A stretch of 8,766 nucleotides of DNA from Armatimonadota bacterium (GCA_003516955.1 DPBN01000384.1:1-8766), one strand, 5' to 3'. Counted from the stretch's first letter, positions 1 through 7,359 are shown. The notes: a model not told the origin generated them from the sequence alone. Numbers and translations: made by a program.

Positions 1-711
1 ACGGCGCTGGCGCTGAACATCTCCGTGAACTGCGCTCTTGCCACAAAGGAACCGGTGGCGATCTTCAGCCTGGAGATGAGTGGGGCGCAGCTCGTGCGGC
101 GTCTCGTGTCCATGATCAGCGGGGTCCGCGGCGACGTGCTGAAGAGCACGCACATCACCGACGAGCAGTACACGAAGATCGTGGACGCCTGTGAGGAGCT
201 GTCCACCCTCCCGATCTACATCGACGACTCCTCCGAGATCAACGGACTGGAGATCAAGGGGAAGTGCCGCAGGCTCCAGCAGCAGCACGGCGAGCTCGCG
301 CTGATCGTCGTGGACTACCTCCAGCTGATGCGGGCCACGCGGAAGGTCGAGAACCGCGTGCAGGAGGTGGGTGAGATCGCCCGTTCGCTCAAGGCCGTTG
401 CGAAGGACCTGTCCGTGCCGGTCGTGGCCCTCAGCCAGCTCAGCCGGAGCGTCGAAACGAGGGAAGGCAGGAAGCCGCAGCTGAGCGACTTGAGGGAGAG
501 CGGCTCCATCGAAGCCGAGGCGGACCTGGTTATGTTCATCTTCCGCGAGGACTACTACAAGCCCAAGGAAGAGCGCGCGCAGGAACTGGTGAACGAGAAT
601 GTGGCGCAGGAGGCCGAGATCATCATCGCCAAGCACCGGAACGGCCCGACCGGCACCGTCAAGGTCGGTTTCCAGCCCGCGTTCGCGAGGTTCGTCAACT
701 TGAAGGTATGA
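1..711 (+). CDS. dnaB: Replicative DNA helicase DnaB, C-terminal part (5' truncated by window edge)
   Basis: DnaB is the hexameric helicase that unwinds the replication fork using ATP. Only the last 236 residues are present; the frame is open at base 1 and the ATG at 25 is internal. The first residues (TALALNIS) look like the stretch just after the Walker A lysine, so the P-loop lies at or just outside the edge. Seen in order: the helicase motif FSLEMSG, the Walker B strand LIVVDYLQLM (about bases 304-330), the SQLSRSVETR motif (about 433-462), the DLRESGSIEAEADLVMF sensor region (about 487-538), and the C-terminal HRNGPTGTV typical of the RecA-like domain. The N-terminal primase-binding domain is outside the window, and no intein is visible in the part present. 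The stop overlaps the purD start (ATGA at 708-711), so the two are probably co-translated. Confidence 0.96.
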   Translation, partial: TALALNISVNCALATKEPVAIFSLEMSGAQLVRRLVSMISGVRGDVLKSTHITDEQYTKIVDACEELSTLPIYIDDSSEINGLEIKGKCRRLQQQHGELALIVVDYLQLMRATRKVENRVQEVGEIARSLKAVAKDLSVPVVALSQLSRSVETREGRKPQLSDLRESGSIEAEADLVMFIFREDYYKPKEERAQELVNENVAQEAEIIIAKHRNGPTGTVKVGFQPAFARFVNLKV

Positions 712-1967
712 GCAGAGCGCTGATCGTAGGTTCGGGCGGGCGGGAGCACGCCCTGGCATGGAAGCTCGCCCAAGAGTGCGAGGTTCACGCGATTCCCGGC
801 AACCCGGGCGTCGCCGAGGTGGCCGAGTGCCACGAGGGGTCAGCCGAAGACCTCGACGCCGTGCTGGAGACGGTGAGCCGCCTCCAGCCCGACTTGGTGG
901 TGGTCGGCCCGGAGAACCCGTTGATCGCGGGCCTCGCGGACCGTCTCCGGCAAGCCGGGGTGCCCTGTTTCGGGCCGGGTGCGCGCGAGGCGAACTTGGA
1001 GGGAAGCAAAGCCTTCGCGAAGGAGCTCATGACCGAGGCTGGTGTGCCGACTGCCCTCGGCCGTGCCTGTTCCACGCCGCAGGAGGCCATGGAAGCGGTG
1101 CGCGAGCTCGCCGAACTCGGCAAGCTTCCGGTCATCAAGGCGAGCGGAGCGGCCCTCGGCAAGGGTGTGATCGTGTGCGACGACCAGACCCAGGCCGAGG
1201 AGGCCATCCGGCGGGCGATGGTGGACTTGGAGTTCGGGGAAGCCGGCGAGACCGTCGTGGTCGAGGAGCGACTGAGCGGCCGAGAGTTCAGCCTCCTCAC
1301 CATCTGCGGAGCCGGGGGGTACTGGAGCCTTCCAGTCGCTCAGGACTACAAGAGGGCGATGGACGGAGACCGCGGCCCCAACACGGGCGGCATGGGCAGC
1401 GTCAGCCCGACCCCCTGGGTGACCGCGGATCTGGTGGCTCAGGCGGAAGAGCGGGTCGTCGCCCCGATCCTCCGCACCATGGCGAACCGAGGGCTCGACT
1501 ATCGCGGGGTGCTCTTCAGCGGCCTGATGGTGCAGGATGGCGCGGTCTACTGCCTGGAATACAACGTGCGGTTCGGAGACCCCGAGACGCAGAGCGTGCT
1601 GCCCCGCCTCGGCTCCGGTTTCTTCGACCTTCTCCGGCAGGTGGCGGAGGGGGGAACGCCGTCTGTCTTGAGCGTGCTGGACGTGACGGCGGTGACGGTG
1701 GTGCTGGCGAGCGGAGGCTATCCGGGCGCCTACCGCAAAGGGGTACCGATCCGACTGCCCAAGGTGATGCCCGAGGGCTCCTTGCTGTTCCATGCCGGCA
1801 CGAGGATGGGGCCGCAGGGCCTGGAGACCGCCGGAGGCCGGGTCTTTGGAGCCACGGGGTTGGGTCCCGACCTGCAGACGGCGAGGACCCGCGCCTATCA
1901 GCTGGCGGAGGCGGTCGACTTCGAGGGCAAGCACTTCAGGAGGGACATCGCGGCCTATGCGGATTGA
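708..1967 (+). CDS. purD: Phosphoribosylamine--glycine ligase (GAR synthetase)
   Basis: This is the second step of de novo purine synthesis: phosphoribosylamine + glycine + ATP give GAR + ADP + phosphate, in the cytoplasm. The 419 residues match the usual single-domain bacterial length. The N-terminal domain begins with IVGSGGREHALAWKLA (residues 6-21) and has VVGPENPL (65-72). The ATP-grasp fold follows: SKAFAKELM (100-108), the glycine-rich loop KASGAALGKGV (144-154), and QDYKRAMDGDRGPNTGGMG (212-230). The family signature RFGDPET is at 288-294, followed by the C-terminal domain. The ATP loop differs from the common KADGLAAGKGV form, with Ser at 146 where Asp is usual. The start is the ATG inside ATGA shared with dnaB. 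The only purine-rich stretch (AAGG) lies 1 nt from this ATG, too close for a good ribosome site, so translational coupling to dnaB is likely. Confidence 0.97.
   Translation: MSRALIVGSGGREHALAWKLAQECEVHAIPGNPGVAEVAECHEGSAEDLDAVLETVSRLQPDLVVVGPENPLIAGLADRLRQAGVPCFGPGAREANLEGSKAFAKELMTEAGVPTALGRACSTPQEAMEAVRELAELGKLPVIKASGAALGKGVIVCDDQTQAEEAIRRAMVDLEFGEAGETVVVEERLSGREFSLLTICGAGGYWSLPVAQDYKRAMDGDRGPNTGGMGSVSPTPWVTADLVAQAEERVVAPILRTMANRGLDYRGVLFSGLMVQDGAVYCLEYNVRFGDPETQSVLPRLGSGFFDLLRQVAEGGTPSVLSVLDVTAVTVVLASGGYPGAYRKGVPIRLPKVMPEGSLLFHAGTRMGPQGLETAGGRVFGATGLGPDLQTARTRAYQLAEAVDFEGKHFRRDIAAYAD
1938..1943 (+). promoter_or_regulatory. Shine-Dalgarno sequence for rdgB
   Basis: AGGAGG lies inside the 3' end of purD, 13 nt before the ATG at 1957. 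The spacing is a little long, but the match is strong. It helps fix the rdgB start at 1957 rather than at an upstream in-frame ATG (1792) deep within purD. Confidence 0.6.
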
Positions 1968-2571
1968 GAGGCTCGTCATCGCCACCCACAACCGGAAGAA
2001 GGGAGGGGAGATGCGGACGATCCTGAGGAGGGACCTTCCGGATCTGGAGGTCCTCACGCTGGAGGACTTTCCCGGATGCCCGGAACCGGAGGAGACCGGG
2101 TCCAACTATCGTGAGAACGCGATCATCAAAGCCCGCTCCGCTTGCGACTTCACGGGCGAGTGGTCGGTCGCCGACGACGCGGGACTCGAGGTGGACGCGC
2201 TCGACGGCGCGCCCGGTCTCTATTCGAAGAGGTTCGCCGGCGAGGACACCCCCTTCCCGGAAAAGATGCGCCGCATCCTGGAGGAGCTGCGCGACGTTCC
2301 GGAGGAACGGCGGACTGCGAGGTTCCGGGCCTGGGTGGCGCTGGCCGGTCCGGGGGGCACGTTGGAGACCGTGGAGGGGGTTCGCGAGGGCCGAATCGCT
2401 TGGGAACCCGCCGGGGAAGGGGGCTTCGGCTACGACCCGATCTTCTTCCTGCCCGATCTCGGAAGGACGATGGCTCAGCTCACGCCCGACGAGAAGCACG
2501 CCACGAGCCACCGGGGAATGGCTCTCGGCAAGCTCGTCGAGGCGATTCGTCGGCTGAACGCTCTGGAGTGA
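1957..2571 (+). CDS. rdgB: RdgB/HAM1 family XTP/dITP diphosphatase
   Basis: This enzyme hydrolyses non-canonical purine triphosphates (XTP, ITP, dITP) to monophosphate and pyrophosphate, keeping deaminated purines out of DNA and RNA. It has 204 residues, a normal size for the family. Motifs seen: ATHNRKKGGEM near the N-terminus (9-19), the substrate-binding TGSNYRENAIIKA (47-59), VADDAGLEVDALDGAPGLYS (71-90; the family usually has ADDSGL), FGYDPIFF (157-164) and EKHATSHRG (179-187). The frame stays open upstream to 1792, but that part is antisense-like reading of purD. The ATG at 1957 starts exactly where family homology begins and has an AGGAGG upstream. It overlaps purD by 11 bp. Its place between purD and the metallopeptidase suggests one transcript devoted partly to purine supply and cleanup. 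Confidence 0.95.
   Translation: MRIERLVIATHNRKKGGEMRTILRRDLPDLEVLTLEDFPGCPEPEETGSNYRENAIIKARSACDFTGEWSVADDAGLEVDALDGAPGLYSKRFAGEDTPFPEKMRRILEELRDVPEERRTARFRAWVALAGPGGTLETVEGVREGRIAWEPAGEGGFGYDPIFFLPDLGRTMAQLTPDEKHATSHRGMALGKLVEAIRRLNALE
2565..2568 (+). promoter_or_regulatory. Shine-Dalgarno sequence for the metallopeptidase gene
   Basis: GGAG at the very end of rdgB, 6 nt before the ATG at 2575. It supports that start. The two genes are in the same frame, separated only by TGA ACG before the ATG. Confidence 0.5.
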
Positions 2572-2574
2572 ACG

Positions 2575-4146
2575 ATGGTCACGGCAGCCGCTTGCCTGGG
2601 GTTGCTCGCCGTCGCCGGCCCGCCGATCGACCTTCAGGACCGCTGGGGACGCTCGCTCCTGGACCGAGGGGTGGAGCTCGTCGACTGGGACGGTCCGATC
2701 GCCAATCCGGCCCCGACGGTGACTGTGAGGGCGACGGAGCGACTCCAGGCTCCCGCGCGGGTGACGATCCGTTGCGAGAAGCCGCTCGTGGAATTCGAGC
2801 TGTACTCCACGTTCGGCCCCGAAGGAAGCGAAAAGGTCGTGTTCCTTCCGGATGGTCGCTCGGCCGTATCCTTCCGGCTCCGGCTCGTGCCCTACGCCTC
2901 GCAAGCGAGCGGGTCGCTCGAGCTGACCCTGGACGACGCGAACGAACACCGCTACACCGTGAAGGTGCCGTGGAGGAGCGTGGCGGTTCCCCCTCCGCCC
3001 GACCCAATGCCCGCTCCGCCTGCGCTGAACGTGGTGGCTTCGTTCGACCAGGATGCGACGGGCTTCTTGGCCGATCCGCGGGTCCGCGACGTGGTCCGAC
3101 AGGCGCTGTGGTCCTGGACGCATTACTTGGCAGACCCCGGGTTCGACGAGGTTCCGGCCGGCTCGCAGAGCTCCTGGGTCTTCGAGCCCGACTCGTTCGA
3201 CCGAGGCTGGTGGCAACCGATCGCAGAAGCTTACCGGGGGTTCCACCTGTTCGTGCAGGGAATCCACAGCCCGTTGCGGCGCAGCGGCGGCGCCGCCTCG
3301 AGCCACCCGTCTGAGCAGACCATTCGCGGCCGACCGGTCGGGTTTCGGCGCTCGGGAACGGTGATCCTGGAGACCGGCGGAAACTACAACGAGCTAGGGT
3401 GGCAGGTGCTGGACTGGGACGTGGACGCTTGGCGCGCCTCCAATCAGTCTGCGACCTCCCACGATCTCTACTCGATCTGCAGGCACGAGGTGGGGCACGC
3501 GCTGGGATTCCACCGAGTGCACCCGGCCTACGCCCGGCTGGCGAGGGAGGGGAGGTTCCGCGGTCCCCGGGTGAGGAAGTACGTCGGCTACGCGCCGGCG
3601 GCCGATCCGACGGAGCACTTTGTGGGAACGGTTGATCCGAGCAGCGGTTCGGGCGTCTTCGGCAACGAATATGGGGGCCTGTTTCCGCGCAAGCGCTGGT
3701 ACGTGACCAAGCTGGACCTGTTGGCCATGGCCGACCTGGGCTACGGGCTTCAGAATCGGGACGCGTTCTGGGCGCTCGGCTGCGGGGAAGTGCGGTTCCG
3801 CCCGACCGATCGCGTCCAGACGGCGCGCGCCTGGGGCGGGGTGCCTCCCTACAGGTTCCGTTCGGAGGGAGCTTGGCCCCCTGGGCTGAGCATCGACGAC
3901 CAGACCGGAGCGATCCGATGGGATGGTTCGGTGAGCTCCAGCGGGTCGTTCGCTTACTCGGTCGAGGACCAGCTCGGGGCGAAGGCCCGCGGGCGGGTCA
4001 CTGTGCCGAAGGGCGTTTCGGCGCTTTGTCCTCGCCCTTGGCCGGCGCGAAGTCGAACTCGCATCCGGAGGTCATCCGCTTGGGAGCGTAGTCGGGATCA
4101 ACGCGCTTCCAGGGTGTCTGGGCGAGTTCGGCCAGGAGGCGCGTGA
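2575..4146 (+). CDS. Predicted secreted zinc metallopeptidase with C-terminal Ig-like domain
   Basis: I do not recognise a named family for the whole 523-residue protein. A short hydrophobic N-terminus (AAACLGLLAVAG, residues 4-15) with no basic residue before it suggests a weak signal peptide. Residues ~35-130 look beta-rich and may form a beta-sandwich. A Pro-rich linker follows (PPPPDPMPAPP, ~138-148). The zincin-like part (~150-395) carries HEVGHALGFHRVH at 304-316, i.e. HExxHxxGF, with two zinc-binding His (304, 308) and catalytic Glu 305. The usual third His at position 314 is Arg; H313, H316 or the distant H348 could replace it. LDLLAMADLGYG follows (~383-394), the helix-and-turn end common in bacterial matrixin- and leishmanolysin-like proteins. 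Residues ~405-478 match a putative Ig/cadherin-like (He_PIG) domain: GGVPPYRF and PPGLSIDDQTGAI (435-447). The last ~49 residues are Arg/Ser-rich and antisense to the redoxin gene, so this C-terminus is doubtful. It is probably co-transcribed with rdgB. Confidence 0.8.
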   Translation: MVTAAACLGLLAVAGPPIDLQDRWGRSLLDRGVELVDWDGPIANPAPTVTVRATERLQAPARVTIRCEKPLVEFELYSTFGPEGSEKVVFLPDGRSAVSFRLRLVPYASQASGSLELTLDDANEHRYTVKVPWRSVAVPPPPDPMPAPPALNVVASFDQDATGFLADPRVRDVVRQALWSWTHYLADPGFDEVPAGSQSSWVFEPDSFDRGWWQPIAEAYRGFHLFVQGIHSPLRRSGGAASSHPSEQTIRGRPVGFRRSGTVILETGGNYNELGWQVLDWDVDAWRASNQSATSHDLYSICRHEVGHALGFHRVHPAYARLAREGRFRGPRVRKYVGYAPAADPTEHFVGTVDPSSGSGVFGNEYGGLFPRKRWYVTKLDLLAMADLGYGLQNRDAFWALGCGEVRFRPTDRVQTARAWGGVPPYRFRSEGAWPPGLSIDDQTGAIRWDGSVSSSGSFAYSVEDQLGAKARGRVTVPKGVSALCPRPWPARSRTRIRRSSAWERSRDQRASRVSGRVRPGGA

Positions 4147-4696
4147 CTTCGAGCAGCATGTCCCCGGAATAGCCCGGGTACATCTTGAGGATCTTGCCGT
4201 CCATCAGAACGGCGGTGTAGACGGAACGCGGAACCCCATACGCACGGACCGTCTCCCCGGAAGGATCGGCGAGGATCAGATGCTCCGTGTCGTTGGCGTT
4301 CGCCCAGTCCTTCGCGTCCTGAAGGGTGCCGTGCAGGACGCCCACGACGCTCGCCTTCCCGCGGTAGGCGAGGTCGATGCGGCCGAACATCGGCTCGGCC
4401 TCAATGCTGCACGGGCAATCCTTGTTGATGAAGTAGAGCAGAACCGGCTGCTTGAGCGAGCGAAGCGTGTGCGTCCGGCCGTCGGTGCCTTGCAAGGAGA
4501 AGTCCGGGGCGGGCTTGGCCTCGAGACGCTTGGCAAGGTTCCGCTCCTGGGGACCGACAGGGTGCCTCGACGGAAGCTCCCAGCGCACGGGCTTCTCCCG
4601 GTTTGCGATGAGGTAGGCGAGGGCGATCCAGCCGATGACGATCGGCGTGAGGAACGCCGCGGCCGCGAGGGCGAAGAGTCGTCGCGTGGGTTTCAT
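3998..4696 (-). CDS. Membrane-anchored redoxin (thioredoxin-fold, AhpC/TSA- or TlpA-like)
   Basis: A 232-residue protein with one N-terminal membrane segment (~8-31, after KPTRR), probably placing a thioredoxin-like domain outside the cytoplasmic membrane. The domain begins with KPAPDFSLQGTDG (61-73), the classic start of redoxin and peroxiredoxin domains. It has the strand VLLYFINKDCPCS with Cys 94 and Cys 96 (a CPC pair where TlpA-like reductases have CxxC), and a later ILADPSGETVRAYGVPRSVYT (~140-160), containing the cis-Pro-type loop. The likely role is thiol redox chemistry or peroxide reduction, but the substrate is unknown. The ATG at 4696 was chosen because it shares ATGA with the leuS stop and sits just before the basic/hydrophobic anchor; the open frame upstream to 5323 is a shadow of leuS. 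No clear Shine-Dalgarno precedes it, so coupling to leuS is likely. Its last ~50 codons overlap the opposing metallopeptidase frame. Confidence 0.87.
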   Translation of the reverse strand: MKPTRRLFALAAAAFLTPIVIGWIALAYLIANREKPVRWELPSRHPVGPQERNLAKRLEAKPAPDFSLQGTDGRTHTLRSLKQPVLLYFINKDCPCSIEAEPMFGRIDLAYRGKASVVGVLHGTLQDAKDWANANDTEHLILADPSGETVRAYGVPRSVYTAVLMDGKILKMYPGYSGDMLLEVTRLLAELAQTPWKRVDPDYAPKRMTSGCEFDFAPAKGEDKAPKRPSAQ

Positions 4697-7347
4697 GGAG
4701 CCACGATGTTCACTAGCTTGCCCGGAACGTAGACGACCTTCTTGATCGCCTTCCCCCCGACGTGCGCCTGGACCTTCGCGCTGGCCAGGGCGACGGATTC
4801 GATCTGCTCGCGGCTGGCGTCGGCCGGCACCTCCACGGTATCGCGCAGCTTGCCATTCACCTGCACCGCGATGGTGAGCGTGTCCTCCCGGCAGAGCTGC
4901 TCGTCGTACCGCGGCCAATCCATCTGGTAGGTGAATCCGCCCCCGCCGAGGCTCTCCCAGATTTCGTCCGCCGAATGGGGCGCCGCTGGCGAGAGCAGCA
5001 GGATCAGCGTCTGCAGGGCCTCGCAGGCGACGGCCTTCTCCGACTCGGTCGGTTCCGGTCCCACCATCTTCAGGAAGTCGTTGAAGGCGTTCACGAACGT
5101 CATCAGCGCCGCGATGTAGGTGTTGAACGCGAAGCGCTCGATGTCCTCGGTGGCCTTGCGGATCGTCTGGTGGGTCTTGCGGCGCAGCTCGCGGGCCGGA
5201 GCGCTCAGCTCGCCCAGCAGGCCGTCCTCCCAGTCGAAGCGCCACCAAGGTGCAACCTCGGTGGCGATGCGGAACACGCGGGTGAGGAAGCGCGCCGCGC
5301 CCTGGAGTCCCTCGTCGGTCCACTGGATCGCCTGGTCGAACGGCGCGACGAACAGCTCGTACACCCTCAGAGCGTCCGCGCCGAACTTCTCAACGGCTTC
5401 GTCGGGGGTTACGACGTTTCCCTTGGACTTGCTCATCTTCTCCCAGCGGTAGAAGACCTGGTCCTGCGGCAGACGCTGCGCCTCCTCGAAGGTGATCTGG
5501 ATGCCTGGCTGGCCAACCTCCAGGCGTTCGTTCTCGCGCGGGTGCCGGAACGGCGTCAGGGCGAGGACCATCCCTTGGTTCTCCAGCCGATGGAACGGCT
5601 CCTTGACCGGAACCAAGCCCTCGTCGTACAGGAACTTCGTCCAGAAGCGGGCGTAGAGCAGGTGCATCACCGCGTGCTCGGCGCCGCCGACATAGCAGTC
5701 TACGGGCATCCAGTAGCGGACGGACTCCGGAGACCAGGGTTGCCGCCCGTTGTGGGGGTCGCAGAAGCGCAGGAAATACCAAGAGGAGCAGGCGAAGCCG
5801 CCCATGGTGTCCGTCTCGCGCCGCGCCAGTCTTCCTTCGGAGTCGGTGCAGTTCACGAACTCCTCGATGTGCGCCAGCGGGCTGGTGCCGTCCCCCGTGG
5901 GCTCGTAGTGCTCGACGTCCGGTAGGAGCACCGGCAGCTGGTCATCGGGCACGGCCTCCATGTTGCCGTCCGCATCGTGGATGATCGGGATCGGGCAACC
6001 CCAGTATCGCTGGCGGCTGATCAGCCAGTCCCGCAGGCGGTACTGGACCTTGCGCTCGCCGATGCCGAGGGCTTCCATCCATTCTCCCAAGGCTTTCTGT
6101 CCCTCGGCGACGGTCATCCCGGTGTACTCGCCAGAGGCGACCATCACCCCATCCTTGTCGACCCACGGAAGCTCGACGGCGGAGCCGTCCTTGGGGGCGA
6201 TGACCTGCACGATCGGGATTCCGAACTTCGTGGCGAACTCAAAGTCCCGCTCGTCGTGGGCGGGCACGGCCATGATCGCCCCGGTGCCGTAGCCGTACAG
6301 CACGTAGTCGGCGATCCAGATCGGCACCTCATGACCGTTCACGGGGTTGATCGCGCACAGGCCGGTGAAAACTCCGGTCTTCTCGTGCGTCGTGGCGAGG
6401 CGGTCCTGCTCGCTCAGGCGCTTCGCCGCCGAGCGGTATTCCTCGATTGCGGCGCGACGATCGTCGGGCACGTGCTGGAGCAGCCGGTCGACGAGCGGGT
6501 GCTCCGGCGCGAGGACGGCGAAGGTCATCCCGAAGACCGTGTCGATGCGGGTGGTGAAGACGCGGAAAGCAAGCGGCTTCTGGTCCGACAGGACTTCCAA
6601 GTTCCCTTCGGAAGCCTGGGATGGGGGCACGGCGACCTTCATCTCGAACTCGACGCCCTCGCTGCGGCCGATCCAGTTCCGCTGCATCTGCTTGATGCCT
6701 TCCGGCCAGTCAAGCTCTTCGAGGTCGTCCAGCAGGCGCTGGGCGTACGCGGTGATCTTGAAGAACCACTGCGGGATGAACCGCTTCTCCACGACCGACT
6801 CGCAGCGCCAGCACAGGCCGCCGGCCACCTCCTCGTCGGCCAGTACCGTCTTGCAGCGGGGGCACCAGTTGACGGCGGCTTCCTTGCGATAGGCCAGACC
6901 CTTCTCGAAAAGCCGCTTGAAGATCCACTGGGTCCACTTGTAGTATTCAGGATCGCAGGTGATCACTTCGCGAGACCAATCGTACGAGAAGCCGAGCGAT
7001 TTGATCTGCGTACGAAACCGATCGATATTCGCGTAGGTCGTCACTGCGGGGTGCGTGCCGGTCTGAATTGCATAGTTTTCGGCGGGGAGCCCCAAGGCGT
7101 CGAAGCCCATGGGATGCAGGACATTGTAGCCGTTCATCCGCAGGTAGCGGCAATAGATATCCGTGGCGGTGTAGCCTTCGGGGTGTCCGACGTGCAGCCC
7201 CGCGCCCGAAGGATAGGGAAACATGTCGAGCACATAGCGACGTTTTTCCTTTGGAAAACGCTCATCTTCGACCGCGCGGAAAGTCTGCTCATCCTCCCAG
7301 CGCTTCTGCCACTTCTTCTCGATGTCCTTGAACGGATACTTCGCCAT
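4693..7347 (-). CDS. leuS: Leucine--tRNA ligase
   Basis: LeuRS charges tRNA-Leu with leucine in the cytoplasm. The 884 residues are normal for bacterial LeuRS. Seen in order: the class I HIGH-type motif HVGH (52-55) after DMFPYPSGAG; a zinc-knuckle pair CPRC (162-165) and CWRC (179-182); IPQWFFKITAYA; MQRNWIGRSEG; the CP1 editing domain with TTRIDTVFG (265-273) and MAVPAHDERDF (359-369), whose Asp 365 matches the editing Asp; KMSKSKGNVV (637-646); the anticodon-binding helical domain; and the C-terminal VQVNGKLRDTVEVPA. All key motifs are intact. The ATG at 7347 has GGGAG 7 nt upstream and begins the family-typical sequence; an in-frame ATG at 7461 would cross into the upstream gene. The first ~169 codons use A/T-ending codons much more than the rest (see findings). 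The stop overlaps the redoxin start. Confidence 0.97.
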   Translation of the reverse strand: MAKYPFKDIEKKWQKRWEDEQTFRAVEDERFPKEKRRYVLDMFPYPSGAGLHVGHPEGYTATDIYCRYLRMNGYNVLHPMGFDALGLPAENYAIQTGTHPAVTTYANIDRFRTQIKSLGFSYDWSREVITCDPEYYKWTQWIFKRLFEKGLAYRKEAAVNWCPRCKTVLADEEVAGGLCWRCESVVEKRFIPQWFFKITAYAQRLLDDLEELDWPEGIKQMQRNWIGRSEGVEFEMKVAVPPSQASEGNLEVLSDQKPLAFRVFTTRIDTVFGMTFAVLAPEHPLVDRLLQHVPDDRRAAIEEYRSAAKRLSEQDRLATTHEKTGVFTGLCAINPVNGHEVPIWIADYVLYGYGTGAIMAVPAHDERDFEFATKFGIPIVQVIAPKDGSAVELPWVDKDGVMVASGEYTGMTVAEGQKALGEWMEALGIGERKVQYRLRDWLISRQRYWGCPIPIIHDADGNMEAVPDDQLPVLLPDVEHYEPTGDGTSPLAHIEEFVNCTDSEGRLARRETDTMGGFACSSWYFLRFCDPHNGRQPWSPESVRYWMPVDCYVGGAEHAVMHLLYARFWTKFLYDEGLVPVKEPFHRLENQGMVLALTPFRHPRENERLEVGQPGIQITFEEAQRLPQDQVFYRWEKMSKSKGNVVTPDEAVEKFGADALRVYELFVAPFDQAIQWTDEGLQGAARFLTRVFRIATEVAPWWRFDWEDGLLGELSAPARELRRKTHQTIRKATEDIERFAFNTYIAALMTFVNAFNDFLKMVGPEPTESEKAVACEALQTLILLLSPAAPHSADEIWESLGGGGFTYQMDWPRYDEQLCREDTLTIAVQVNGKLRDTVEVPADASREQIESVALASAKVQAHVGGKAIKKVVYVPGKLVNIVAP

Positions 7348-7354
7348 GATATAT

Positions 7355-7359
7355 CTCCC
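7355..7359 (-). promoter_or_regulatory. Shine-Dalgarno sequence for leuS
   Basis: On the - strand this reads GGGAG, 7 nt before the ATG at 7347. It decides the leuS start against the longer open frame reaching 7461. Confidence 0.65.

Noticed and set aside
758..2026. Long + strand open frame within purD (422 codons)
   Set aside because: It is Arg/Gly/Pro-rich with no recognisable motif and lies in another frame of purD, which has all its family signatures; high GC suppresses stop codons.
1936..3306. Long - strand open frame opposite rdgB and the metallopeptidase (456 codons)
   Set aside because: Antisense shadow: Arg/His-rich, no domain pattern, and it covers two convincing + strand genes.
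4697..5323. Upstream extension of the redoxin frame into leuS
   Set aside because: The extension is a shadow of leuS. The ATG at 4696 begins the basic residues and membrane anchor and overlaps the leuS stop.
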